Source of the DNA: Propionicimonas sp.
GTDB lineage: Bacteria > Actinomycetota > Actinomycetes > Propionibacteriales > Propionibacteriaceae
NCBI RefSeq assembly: GCF_029975155.1
Contig: NZ_JARKPQ010000096.1
Span: 1-64,000 of the forward strand
Direction: 5' to 3'
Length of the DNA: 64,000 nt
The notes below the pieces were generated by a model. It was not told where the DNA came from and did no database searches. It worked only from the letters and a program-made list of their open reading frames with translations. Positions within the stretch are counted from its first letter, which is position 1. Every line of letters begins with the position of its first letter. The position numbers were made by a program, and so were the translations under genes. Positions 1-9,119 of the stretch are shown in pieces.

Positions 1-33
1 GCATACCAGCGGTGTTGCCGCCAGGTTCTCGGC

Positions 34-100
34 TGACCACCAGGTTTCCCGGCATATGCAGCCGTTTTCTGGCCTCGTATGCCGGGAAACCTGGCGGTCA
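34..100. repeat. Long imperfect inverted repeat
   Basis: A 17-bp perfect inverted repeat (40-56, starting CCAGGTTTCCC, paired with 78-94) is separated by 21 nt. It extends outward to 34-38 and 96-100 with one mismatch. There is no T-run, and no start codon with a ribosome binding site lies in the first 175 bases. It could be a 3' hairpin for the leftward response regulator gene or a single copy of a dispersed element; no second copy was seen in the window. Confidence 0.6.
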
Positions 101-175
101 TCACAGCACGACCGCACCAACCCGCCTGAGAGCCCGTGAAAAGTGGCAGTCACAGCCACATCATTCCGGTGGGGC

Positions 176-988
176 TCAGGGGGTGTTGCCGTTGTGGGGG
201 CTGGCGAGGCCGGTCTCGTAGGCGACCACGACGGCCTGGACGCGGTCGCGAACGCCCAGCTTCGCCAGGATCCGGCGGACATGGGTCTTCACGGTGGTCT
301 CCGAGAGGTAGAGCTCGCCGGAGATCTCGGCGTTCGACAGGCCGCGCGCGATCAGTTCCAGCACCTCCCGCTCGCGGTCGGTGAGGCTGGCGACCCGGGG
401 ATCGTCGTGAGGGGCTGGTGGGACGGTGTTCCCGCCCGTGGCCACACGGGCCAGCAGCCGCCGGGTCGCGGACGGCGCGATCACCGCGTCCCCGGTGTGT
501 ACGGTGCGGATCGCGGCCAGCAGGTCGGCGGGCGGGGCGTTCTTCAGCAGAAAGCCGGACGCGCCGGCGCGGATCGCCTCCAGCAGGTACTCGTCCAGGT
601 CGTAGGTGGTGAGCATCACCACGCGGGGCCCTTCGTCGGGCTCAGCCCTGACCCACCCAAACCGTTCGTCGAGCTTGTCGAGACGCGCTCGATCGGTGGA
701 GTCAGGCTCAGGCCCTTCGTCAGGCTCAGGGAGCGATGGGGGGTGGGGCTCAGGGTGCGACTCCGCGGCGAGGATCCGGCGGGTGGCCTCCAGGCCGTCC
801 GTGCCGGGCATCCGCACGTCCATCAGGACGACGTCGCAGGGGGTGCGTGCGACGAGGTCGACCGCCTCGGTCCCGGAACCGGCCTGACCGACGACCGCCA
901 TGTCGGGCTGGCCGTCGATCACCATGGCCAGTCCGGCCCGGACCAGTTGCTGGTCGTCGACCAGGACGACGCGAATCCGCTCAGGCAC
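176..988 (-). CDS. NarL/LuxR-family response regulator with a repeat-derived insertion
   Basis: This is a 270-aa cytoplasmic two-component response regulator. The receiver domain starts VVLVDDQQ (acidic pair D11/D12), the phospho-acceptor is D57 in LMDVRMPG, and the conserved lysine lies in FLLKNAPP. The C-terminal LuxR helix-turn-helix begins SLTDREREVLELIARG and contains TVKTHVRRILAKL. Normal receivers run straight from the helix after DGLEATRRI into the PRVVMLTT strand; here about 43 Pro/Glu/Asp-rich residues (about 77-120) intervene, encoded by dispersed DNA repeats. The GTG start at 988 overlaps the stop of the upstream histidine kinase by 8 nt, which implies translational coupling and a cognate pair. 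Whether the insertion is tolerated is unknown; domain identity is secure and the regulated genes cannot be read. Confidence 0.93.
   Translation of the reverse strand: MPERIRVVLVDDQQLVRAGLAMVIDGQPDMAVVGQAGSGTEAVDLVARTPCDVVLMDVRMPGTDGLEATRRILAAESHPEPHPPSLPEPDEGPEPDSTDRARLDKLDERFGWVRAEPDEGPRVVMLTTYDLDEYLLEAIRAGASGFLLKNAPPADLLAAIRTVHTGDAVIAPSATRRLLARVATGGNTVPPAPHDDPRVASLTDREREVLELIARGLSNAEISGELYLSETTVKTHVRRILAKLGVRDRVQAVVVAYETGLASPHNGNTP
629..760. repeat. Three dispersed-repeat units embedded in frame in a coding sequence
   Basis: On the + strand: CCCTTCGTCGGGCTCAG (629-645), CGTCGAGCTTGTCGAGACG (667-685) and CCCTTCGTCAGGCTCAGGG (713-731). The same families occur in intergenic DNA elsewhere in this window (4.5, 28.0, 28.6 and 55.4 kb). 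Here they encode the extra segment of the response-regulator receiver domain, contain no stop codon and keep the frame. Confidence 0.8.
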
Positions 989-1793
989 CGAGCCCCACCT
1001 CTTCCGCAGCGGTCACAGGGATCCTCACCCGCACCCGGAACCCGTCCTCGGCCGGCCCGGCCTCCAGAGTGCCGCCGACGAGTTCGGCCCGCTCACGCAT
1101 GCCGATCAGGCCCAGGCCGAGCCCGGCGAGGGGCTCGTCCGGACCGGGCGCGGTCGGTCCGGCACCGCCACGGTCGGTGACGGTGAGGGTGACGTCCGTG
1201 TCCATCCAGCTCAGCGCCACGACCGCTCGGGCACCCTCCCCGGCGTGCTTGATCACGTTGGTGAGGGCCTCCTGGCAGATCCGGTACAGGGCCAGCCGGG
1301 AGCCGGACGGCAGCGGGCCGGCCTCGCCGACGCGGATCAGCGACACCTCCAGGCCGGCCTGGCGGGCCTGGTCGACCAGGTCGTCCAGCGGCGCCTGGTC
1401 AGGGACGGGGGAGAGCTCCGGCGCCTCCCCGCCACGCAGCATGCCGAGGATCCGGCGGGTGTCGGTGAGCGCCACCCGTCCGGTCTCGGCGATGGTGAGG
1501 AAGGCCCGGCGGGACGCGGCCGTGTCGGCGACGACGTAGCTGCCCCCGTCCGCCTGGGCGATCATGATCGCCAGCGAATGGGCGATCACGTCGTGCATCT
1601 CGCGCAGGATCCGCATCCGCTCCGCCGCGACCGCCAGTTCGGCTGCGCGCCGCTGGGCGTCCGCCGCGCTGTCCCTCGCGGCGACGGCGACCGCCCGTTC
1701 CCGCTCCGATCGCCGGTAGGCGACCAGCAACGCCACGCAGCCGGCGCCGAGGCCGGCCGCGAGGATCGCGAGCACGATGTCGAGCGGATTCAT
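981..1793 (-). CDS. Sensor histidine kinase, NarX/DesK type (HisKA_3), no sensor domain
   Basis: A 270-aa kinase with one N-terminal membrane segment (about residues 5-26), a short coiled-coil stretch rich in Ala/Arg/Glu, then the HisKA_3 dimerisation box REMHDVIAHSL with the phospho-acceptor H67. The ATPase domain shows the N-box EALTNVIKHA and the glycine box GLGLIGMRERAEL. No extracellular loop or recognisable input domain is present, so it may sense the membrane or a partner protein. It starts 8 nt after the guaB3 stop and overlaps the response regulator by 8 nt, so it appears to be third in a guaB-guaB3-HK-RR operon. The link to purine metabolism is only by position. Confidence 0.93.
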   Translation of the reverse strand: MNPLDIVLAILAAGLGAGCVALLVAYRRSERERAVAVAARDSAADAQRRAAELAVAAERMRILREMHDVIAHSLAIMIAQADGGSYVVADTAASRRAFLTIAETGRVALTDTRRILGMLRGGEAPELSPVPDQAPLDDLVDQARQAGLEVSLIRVGEAGPLPSGSRLALYRICQEALTNVIKHAGEGARAVVALSWMDTDVTLTVTDRGGAGPTAPGPDEPLAGLGLGLIGMRERAELVGGTLEAGPAEDGFRVRVRIPVTAAEEVGLGA

Positions 1794-1801
1794 CACCGGC
1801 C

Positions 1802-2908
1802 TCAGGAGTGGACGACGACCTCGACCCGCTGGAACTCCTTCACGTCGGTGTACCCGGTGGTGGCCAGCGCTCGGCGCAGCGCGCCGACGAGGTTCATGGT
1901 GCCGTCGGCGACGTGGGACGGGCCGAGCAGGATCTCCTCCAGGCTGCCGACGCGGGAGAACTTCACCCGCTCGCCGCGGGGAAGCGTGGCGTGCCATGCC
2001 TCGGGGCCCCAGTGGTAGCCGTGGCCGGGCGCCTCGGTGGCCCGGGCCAGCGGGGAGCCGACCATGACCGCGTCCGCACCGCACGCGATGGCCTTCGCGA
2101 TGTCGCCGGAGCGGCCCAGGGCACCGTCCGCGATCACGTGGACGTAGCGACCGCCGGACTCGTCCAGATAGTCGCGGCGGGCCTCCGCCACGTCGGCGAG
2201 GGCGGACGCCATCGGCACCTCGACGCCCAGCACGTTGCGGGTCCGCTTGGTCGCGCCGCCGCCGAAGCCGACCAGGACGCCCGCGGCGCCGGTGCGCATC
2301 AGGTGCAGCGCGGACTGGTACGTGGCGCAGCCGCCGACGATCACCGGCACATCGAGTTCGTAGATGAACTTCTTCAGATTCAGCGGCTCGGCCACCGTGG
2401 ACACGTGCTCGGCCGAGACCGTGGTGCCGCGGATCACGAAGAAGTCCACGCCGGCCGTCTCGACCACGTTCGCGTACTCCGCGCAGGTCTGCGGCGACAG
2501 CGAACCGGCGACTGGCACCCCGGCCTCCCGGATCTGGCGCATCCGCTCGGTGATCAGCTCGGCCTGGATGGGCTGCGCGTACAGCTCCTGCATCCGCTTG
2601 GTGGCCGCGACCTGGTCCTCGATGCCGGCCAGTTCGGCCAGCAGCGGCTCGGGGTCGGCGTAGCGCGTCCACAGGCCTTCGAGGTTCAGCACCCCCAGCC
2701 CGCCCAGCCGGCCCACCGCGATCGCGGTCGCGGGGGACATCACCGAGTCCATCGGCGCGGCGACGATCGGGAAGTCGAAGGTGAGCGCGTCGATCCGCCA
2801 GGAGAGGTTCACCTCCTCGATGCCCCGGGTGCGCCGGGTGGGCACGATGGCGATGTCGTCGAACCCGTACACGGGCAGCGCGCGCTTGGACCGGCCGATC
2901 TCGATCAT
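1802..2908 (-). CDS. GuaB3 family IMP dehydrogenase-related protein
   Basis: A 368-aa (beta/alpha)8-barrel protein of the IMP dehydrogenase/GMP reductase superfamily. It lacks the paired CBS domains of true GuaB and matches the actinobacterial GuaB3 family (opening around GRSKRALPVYGFDDIAIVP, with PIVAAPMDSV and the phosphate-binding GDGALGRSGDI-like segment written here as ADGALGRSGDIAKA). The position of the IMPDH catalytic cysteine loop reads FFVIRGTTVSAEHVS, with no cysteine, so it is unlikely to be a canonical IMPDH; the family's reaction is poorly defined. ATG at 2908 has an AAGGGAG ribosome site. It follows guaB by 18 nt, as is usual in Actinobacteria. Confidence 0.9.
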   Translation of the reverse strand: MIEIGRSKRALPVYGFDDIAIVPTRRTRGIEEVNLSWRIDALTFDFPIVAAPMDSVMSPATAIAVGRLGGLGVLNLEGLWTRYADPEPLLAELAGIEDQVAATKRMQELYAQPIQAELITERMRQIREAGVPVAGSLSPQTCAEYANVVETAGVDFFVIRGTTVSAEHVSTVAEPLNLKKFIYELDVPVIVGGCATYQSALHLMRTGAAGVLVGFGGGATKRTRNVLGVEVPMASALADVAEARRDYLDESGGRYVHVIADGALGRSGDIAKAIACGADAVMVGSPLARATEAPGHGYHWGPEAWHATLPRGERVKFSRVGSLEEILLGPSHVADGTMNLVGALRRALATTGYTDVKEFQRVEVVVHS

Positions 2909-2926
2909 GATGGTGAGCTCCCTTGC

Positions 2927-4450
<1,524 letters not shown>

Positions 4451-4480
4451 TCACCTATCTGTCGCTGCGGTGGAGCCGTC

Positions 4481-4486
4481 AGTGTA
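4481..4486 (-). promoter_or_regulatory. Predicted -10 box of the guaB operon
   Basis: TACACT on the minus strand fits the actinobacterial TANNNT consensus and would give a leader of roughly 30 nt ahead of the guaB GTG. No convincing -35 element was seen. Confidence 0.4.
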
Positions 4487-4551
4487 ACCCCGCCCGCCCG
4501 ACCGCCCCGCGCGGTTCAGCCCGGCAACGGGGACGGTTCCCCTCTCCCGAC

Positions 4552-4614
4552 CCCGTTCGTCGAGCCCCCTATCGTTCGTCGAACCCCCAACCGCTCGTCG
4601 AGCTTGTCGAGACG
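4552..4614. repeat. Triple copy of the CGTCGAG dispersed repeat
   Basis: Three successive units: CCGTTCGTCGAGCCCCC (4552-4568), TCGTTCGTCGAACCCCC (4572-4588) and the full form with CGTCGAGCTTGTCGAGACG (ending 4614). They fill the gap between the guaB promoter and the 3' end of the epimerase gene. Other copies lie at 0.67, 27.99, 28.57, 47.72 and 55.4-55.7 kb. Confidence 0.8.
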
Positions 4615-4619
4615 GGAAG

Positions 4620-4651
4620 TGAACGGGAAAGAACCGTCCCGTTCCTGTTCA
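4620..4651. repeat. TGAACGG-type palindrome containing the epimerase stop codon
   Basis: A 32-bp imperfect palindrome with outer arms TGAACGGGAA (4620-4629) and TTCCTGTTCA (4642-4651, one mismatch) and an internal perfect pair GAACGGGA/TCCCGTTC. The TCA at 4649-4651 is the TGA stop of the epimerase gene. It belongs to the same family as the palindromes at 5564-5611 and 19841-19908, and could act as a transcription terminator. Confidence 0.7.
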
Positions 4652-5524
4652 GAGGGCGGCGAAGGCCTGGGCCAGCAGCGGGTGCTCGAAGGTGAACCCG
4701 GCGTCCAGCAACCGGGCCGGACGGACGCGCTGGCTCGCCAGCAGCGCCTCGGTGACGAACTCGCGGCCGAACACGGCGCCGACGGCGGCCAGCGGCAGCG
4801 GCAGCGGCGTGGGCCGGTGGAGGTGGCGACCGAAGGCCCTGGTGAACTCCGCGTTGCTCACCGGATTGGGGGCGACGAGGTTCACCGGGCCGGTCAGCTC
4901 CGACGACAGCAGGAACGTCGTCGCCCGGACGTGGTCGGTGAGGCTGATCCAGGAGAGGAACTGCCGTCCGCTGCCCACCCGTCCGCCGAGGCCGAGTGCG
5001 AACACCGGCCACTGCATGCCGAGAAAACCACCGTCGCGGGCCAGCACGTGCCCGGTGCGCAGGACGACCGTCGGCACCGGCGAGTGGGCGGCGGCGGCCT
5101 CCCAGTCGGTGACGACCTCGGCGAGGAACCCGCGGCCGGCGGGCATCGACTCGTCCACGATCTCCGCGCCGGTGTCGCCGTAGTAGCCGATCGCCGACCC
5201 GTTCAGCAGCCGCCGGCAGCGTCCGTCCGGACTGAGGCTGGTGACGATGGTGAGGGTCGAGGTGATCCGCGACCGCACGATCTCGGTCTTGCGGTCCTTC
5301 GTCCAGCGGGAGCCCGCGATGGGTGCGCCGGCCAGGTTGACCACCGCGTCCACGTCGTCGAGGCCGGGAGCGTCGATGCGACCCGCGTCCGGATCCCAGT
5401 GGCGCTGGTCGGATGCGGTCACCTCACCGCGGACCAGCCGCACCACCTCGTGCCCTTCCCGGACGAGGTGGCGGGACAGGGCGGTGCCGATCAGTCCGGT
5501 GCTGCCGCCGATCGCTACCCGCAT
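4649..5524 (-). CDS. TIGR01777-family NAD(P)-dependent epimerase (SDR-like)
   Basis: A 291-aa extended short-chain dehydrogenase/reductase-like protein. The Rossmann motif GGSTGLIGTAL lies at residues 6-16; VVNLAGAPIAG and SAIGYYGDTG are typical of the TIGR01777 (YfcH-like) family, and the C-terminal segment (TEALLASQRVRPARLLDAGF) is the DUF1731 tail. Substrate is unknown for the family. I start it at the ATG at 5524, where MRVAIGG begins the nucleotide-binding fold; an in-frame upstream ATG would read through the palindrome at 5564-5611 and is unlikely. The stop codon lies inside the palindrome at 4620-4651. Confidence 0.9.
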   Translation of the reverse strand: MRVAIGGSTGLIGTALSRHLVREGHEVVRLVRGEVTASDQRHWDPDAGRIDAPGLDDVDAVVNLAGAPIAGSRWTKDRKTEIVRSRITSTLTIVTSLSPDGRCRRLLNGSAIGYYGDTGAEIVDESMPAGRGFLAEVVTDWEAAAAHSPVPTVVLRTGHVLARDGGFLGMQWPVFALGLGGRVGSGRQFLSWISLTDHVRATTFLLSSELTGPVNLVAPNPVSNAEFTRAFGRHLHRPTPLPLPLAAVGAVFGREFVTEALLASQRVRPARLLDAGFTFEHPLLAQAFAAL

Positions 5525-5563
5525 GGGTCGATCCTGCCACCGCTGGTCAAGTAGTAGTGGACG

Positions 5564-5611
5564 TGAACGGGAATGGGACCTGTCCCCGGGGACAGGTCCC
5601 ATTCCCGTTCA
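5564..5611. repeat. Perfect 48-bp palindrome carrying the mptB-like stop codon
   Basis: Two 24-nt arms (5564-5587 and 5588-5611) are exact reverse complements with no spacer; each arm starts TGAACGGGAATGGG. The right-hand TCA (5609-5611) is the TGA stop of the leftward mannosyltransferase gene. As RNA it would form a very stable hairpin, so it may work as a terminator between that gene and the epimerase. It lacks a U-tract. Same family as 4620-4651 and 19841-19908. Confidence 0.9.
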
Positions 5612-6970
5612 GTTCTGGCCGTGCCAGACCACCGTCTGGAACGCATTCCACACGCAGAAAGCGATCGCGAAACCGAACACCCAGTACCGCTGCCGGCGGG
5701 TGAGCGGGACGAGCCCGAGCAGGGCGAGGCTCCACGGCAGGTACCACGGGTGCAGGGCCTGGCCGAGGACGGCGATCACCAGCGAGCCCCACGCCACCAG
5801 ACTGAGCGGACGGTCGGCGAACCGGACGCCGATCCACACCAGCACCAGCAGCAGGATCGCGGTGCCGATCCGGCCGGCGACGATCAGGAACCCGGTGTAC
5901 GAGCCGCCCGCGCCCGCCCACAGGAGGGCGCCGCCCTTGGCCAGCAGGGCCAGCGGGGCCGGGGTGTCGGCCAGGCCCATCAGGTCCAGCCACTCGGCCC
6001 AGCCGAAGCCCAGCCCGCTGGCCAGGCTGATCGCGACGAAGCCGGCCAGCGCGACGGCTGTCGCCACCGTCGTCCGCCAGCCCAGCAGCCACAATCGTCT
6101 GCCCAGCGGTGACCCGGCGAGGAGAGTCGCCACCGGCAGGCCCGCGACGGCGACGATCGCCAGGCCGCCCTGCTGCTTGAACGCCATCGCGACGGCCACC
6201 AGCAGCGGGCCGGCGAGGAACCCCGTCCACCAGCGCGGCCAGCGCAGCACCACCCACACCGCGGCCAGCGTGGCGGCGACCATCGGGGCGTCGTTGTGGG
6301 CCGCGCCGACGAAGTGCAGCACGAGCAGCGGGTTCAGCACACCCAGCCAGACCGGGCCCCGGCGCGGGCGGTCCAGCAGGGTGGCGATCCGGGGCACCAG
6401 CCACAGCATCGCCGCCACGGCGAGCAGTGCCGGCACGCGCATGGCGACGATCGACCAGTACGGGTGGGCACCACTGGCCGCCACCACCAGCTGGTTCAGA
6501 CGCAGGGTCAGCGGCGGATACGCGACCCCGCTGCCGGCCCACAGTGGGTCGACGAAGGGCGCGAACGGGCCTCCGGTGGTGGCGAGGCCGACGTGATAGG
6601 GATTCGCGCCCGCGCCCAGCGTCCAGCCGAGATCGGCGTACAGCACCGCGTCCGGGCTGAGCACCGGAGGGACGAGCAGCAGCGGCAGGCTCCACAGCAG
6701 CAGCGTCATGCCCGCGTGGACGGGCGGCCGCTCCCGGGTGGGCCGGACGTGCCACCACGCCCAGACCAACGCCACCACGCCGGCGACCAGGACGATCCGG
6801 TTCCACGGCAGCGGGGCGGCGAGGCCGATCGCGTTCACCCACTCGGCGGGCCAGCCGTCCGGCGAGAACGAGAACTCCGGGTGGCAGCTGCCCCAGGCCA
6901 CGCCCAGCGAGCCGGCGACGCCCACCCACACCCCGCGGGAGCGCAGCGCCGAGGCCGGGCGGACGGTCAT
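5609..6970 (-). CDS. Polytopic mannosyltransferase, MptB-like (GT-C fold)
   Basis: A 453-aa integral membrane protein with about 11-13 hydrophobic segments. The first large loop, SPDAVLYADLGWTLGAGANPY, has the Asp and NPY signature of polyprenol-phosphomannose-dependent GT-C enzymes such as actinobacterial MptB, which extends the alpha-1,6-mannan core of lipomannan-type glycolipids. Late motifs AFKQQGG and QALHPWYLPWSLALL also fit. MptB is usually somewhat longer, so another GT87/PIG-V-like mannosyltransferase is possible. The ATG at 6970 is preceded by CAGGAG. The stop lies within the 48-bp palindrome. It is divergent from the GH13 gene. Confidence 0.75.
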   Translation of the reverse strand: MTVRPASALRSRGVWVGVAGSLGVAWGSCHPEFSFSPDGWPAEWVNAIGLAAPLPWNRIVLVAGVVALVWAWWHVRPTRERPPVHAGMTLLLWSLPLLLVPPVLSPDAVLYADLGWTLGAGANPYHVGLATTGGPFAPFVDPLWAGSGVAYPPLTLRLNQLVVAASGAHPYWSIVAMRVPALLAVAAMLWLVPRIATLLDRPRRGPVWLGVLNPLLVLHFVGAAHNDAPMVAATLAAVWVVLRWPRWWTGFLAGPLLVAVAMAFKQQGGLAIVAVAGLPVATLLAGSPLGRRLWLLGWRTTVATAVALAGFVAISLASGLGFGWAEWLDLMGLADTPAPLALLAKGGALLWAGAGGSYTGFLIVAGRIGTAILLLVLVWIGVRFADRPLSLVAWGSLVIAVLGQALHPWYLPWSLALLGLVPLTRRQRYWVFGFAIAFCVWNAFQTVVWHGQN

Positions 6971-7057
6971 GGCAGCTCCTGGGCGCGGGACGGTTCGGTG
7001 CCCAAGTGTAGGAGCCTGGCGTGGCGGTAGTTTTGGCCTCCGGGGGAAGGAGCAGCC
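6971..7057. promoter_or_regulatory. Divergent promoter region, mptB-like and GH13 genes
   Basis: Minus strand: TACACT at 7010-7005 is a TANNNT -10 box for the mannosyltransferase gene. Plus strand: TAGTTT at 7028-7033 is a -10 box for the GH13 gene, followed by the ribosome site GGGGGAAGGAG just before ATG 7058. No operator symmetry is evident. Confidence 0.4.
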
Positions 7058-8833
7058 ATGGGGGAGCAGGCACTGCCCGGAATGGGCGCGATCGTGACGG
7101 ACGAGGGCACTGGACTCCGGGTCTGGGCACCCCATGCCGACGCCGTCGACGTGGTGGTGTACGGCGACGAGGAGCGGGTCGAACCGCTGGCGAGCGAGGG
7201 CAACGGCTACTGGTACGGCTTCGTGCCCGGCGTCCGGCCGGGGCGGGAGTACCGGTTCGCGCTCACCTGCGGCGACCGCCGGATCGAGCGGGTCGACCCG
7301 TACGCGGCGCAGGTGACCAACTCGGTCGGCAACGGGGTGGTCTACGATCACGCCGCGTTCGACTGGGAGGGCGACGACTTCACCCCGCCACCGTTCAACG
7401 AGCTGGTCATCTACGAGTTGCACGCCGGCACCTTCGCCGCCACGGAGGACGGCCAGGTGGCCGATCTCGATGACCTCGCCGAGCGGCTGGACCACCTCGT
7501 CCGGCTCGGCGTGAACGCCCTGCAGATCATGCCGGTGGCCGAGTTCGCCGGCGACTACTCCTGGGGCTACAACCCCGCGCACATCTTCGCCGTGGAGAGC
7601 GCCTACGGTGGCCCGGACGCCCTGAAGGACCTCGTCAAGCAGGCCCACCGACGCGGGCTGGCCGTGATCCAGGACGTCGTCTACAACCACTTCGGGCCGA
7701 GCGACCTGAACCTGTGGCAGTTCGACGGCTGGAGCGAGAACGGCCTGGGCGGGATCTACTTCTACAACGACTGGCGCTCGGCCACGCCGTGGGGGGACAC
7801 CCGTCCTGACTACGGACGGGGCGAGGTGCGCCAGTTCATCCGCGACAACGCGCTCGGCTGGCTGCGCAACTTCCACGTGGACGGGCTGCGCTACGACATG
7901 ACCCCCTACATGCGCAGCGTGGACGGTTCCGGCACCGACATCCCGGACGGCTGGAGCCTTTCGCGCTGGATCAACGACGACGTCCGCGACCGGTTCCCGG
8001 GCCGGATCCTGATCGCCGAGGACCTGCGCTCCAACCCCGCGGTGAGCAGCACCGGGCCGGAGGGCGCGGCGTTCCACGCCCAGTGGGACGCGCAGTTCGT
8101 GCACCCGGTGCGCGAGAACGTGATCGAGCCGTCGGACGACACCCGCTCCACCACGGAGATCGCGACGGCGATCGGCTACTCCTACGGCGACCCGTTCGCG
8201 CGGGTGATCTACACCGAGAGTCATGACGAGGTGGCCAACGGGCGCGCGCGGGTGCCGGAGGAGATCGACCCGGCCGATCCGACCGGCTACTTCGCGCAGA
8301 AGCGTTCGACGCTCGGCGCAGGCCTGGTGTTCACCGCACCGGGCATCCCGATGATCTTCCAGGGCCAGGAGTTCCTGGAGGGCGGCTGGTTCCGGGACGA
8401 CGTCGCGCTCGACTGGGACCAGGACGAGGAGTTCCACGGCATCGTCCGGCTGTACCGGGACCTGGTCCGGTTGCGCCTGAACCGGGACGGGACCTCCGCC
8501 GGCCTCACCGGTGGCGGCCTGCGGATCTTCCACAACAACGACGACGCGAATCTGCTGGCGTACCAGCGTTGGCGCGACCACGGACCCGGCGACGACGTCG
8601 TGGTGGTCGCAAACCTGTCGAACGCCGAGCGCACCGGCTACCGGATCGGCCTGCCCGCGACGGGGCAGTGGCGGCTGCTGTTCAGCAGCGACGCGACGGT
8701 CTACTCCGACGCGTTCGGCAACACCCCGAGTGCCGACCTCGTCGCCTCCGAGGACGACTACGACGGCTTCACCGCCAGCGCCGAGCTCACGATCGGCCCC
8801 TACACCCTGCTGATCTACACCTGGCAGGGCTGA
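7058..8833 (+). CDS. GH13 alpha-glucan enzyme with N-terminal CBM48-like domain
   Basis: A 591-aa cytoplasmic enzyme (no signal peptide). The N-terminal 100 residues (GLRVWAPHADAVDVVVYG) are an isoamylase/CBM48-type beta-sandwich. The GH13 barrel carries VVYNHFG (region I), GLRYDMTPY with nucleophile D280, acid/base E321 in LIAEDLRS and D390 in ESHDE, so the triad is complete. A C-terminal beta domain follows. The architecture resembles branching enzymes and maltooligosyltrehalose trehalohydrolases; the choice between these and an alpha-amylase-like enzyme cannot be settled here. ATG 7058 has a strong AAGGAG ribosome site. Together with pulA (52.7 kb) it suggests glycogen or maltodextrin turnover. 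Confidence 0.88.
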   Translation: MGEQALPGMGAIVTDEGTGLRVWAPHADAVDVVVYGDEERVEPLASEGNGYWYGFVPGVRPGREYRFALTCGDRRIERVDPYAAQVTNSVGNGVVYDHAAFDWEGDDFTPPPFNELVIYELHAGTFAATEDGQVADLDDLAERLDHLVRLGVNALQIMPVAEFAGDYSWGYNPAHIFAVESAYGGPDALKDLVKQAHRRGLAVIQDVVYNHFGPSDLNLWQFDGWSENGLGGIYFYNDWRSATPWGDTRPDYGRGEVRQFIRDNALGWLRNFHVDGLRYDMTPYMRSVDGSGTDIPDGWSLSRWINDDVRDRFPGRILIAEDLRSNPAVSSTGPEGAAFHAQWDAQFVHPVRENVIEPSDDTRSTTEIATAIGYSYGDPFARVIYTESHDEVANGRARVPEEIDPADPTGYFAQKRSTLGAGLVFTAPGIPMIFQGQEFLEGGWFRDDVALDWDQDEEFHGIVRLYRDLVRLRLNRDGTSAGLTGGGLRIFHNNDDANLLAYQRWRDHGPGDDVVVVANLSNAERTGYRIGLPATGQWRLLFSSDATVYSDAFGNTPSADLVASEDDYDGFTASAELTIGPYTLLIYTWQG

Positions 8834-8860
8834 CCCGGATCCACCGCCAGGGCCAACCCC

Positions 8861-9080
8861 CGCCATCGCTCCCTGAGGAGCGAGCCGCCCCCGCCATCGC
8901 TCCCTGAGGAGCGAGCGAAGCGAGTGTCACGAAGGGTGGCCGTGCTGGTGCGGGGATCCCGGCGTTCGCCGGGATGACGGTGGCTGGCGCGCGAGCGACC
9001 CTCGCCACCGGTCCCTGAGGAGCCGCTGCCCTTCGTGACGCTCTCGGGTTCGTTCCTCACCCGACAGCTCCTCAGGGACC
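8861..9080. repeat. Intergenic cluster of dispersed repeats
   Basis: The 286-nt gap after the GH13 gene consists mainly of repeats. A 24-bp direct repeat beginning CGCCATCGCTCCCTGAGG occurs at 8861-8884 and 8892-8915; the second copy continues into GTCACGAAGGG. A CATCCCGGCGAACGCCGG-type palindrome lies at 8953-8980. An inverted pair GGTCCCTGAGGAG (9010-9022) and CTCCTCAGGGACC (9068-9080) encloses CCCTTCGTGAC and GTTCCTCAC, i.e. a whole reverse-oriented copy of the GAGGAG...GTCACGAAGGG element. Only the last 40 nt look like promoter DNA. Confidence 0.85.
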
Positions 9081-9106
9081 GTTCGGGGACGCACCTGGCG
9101 TGGGCA

Positions 9107-9112
9107 TAGCCT
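9107..9112 (+). promoter_or_regulatory. -10 box giving a predicted leaderless transcript (S33 peptidase)
   Basis: TAGCCT (TANNNT) ends 7 nt before the GTG at 9120. No Shine-Dalgarno sequence is present, so transcription probably begins at the start codon. Confidence 0.5.
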
Positions 9113-9119
9113 GAGCAGC

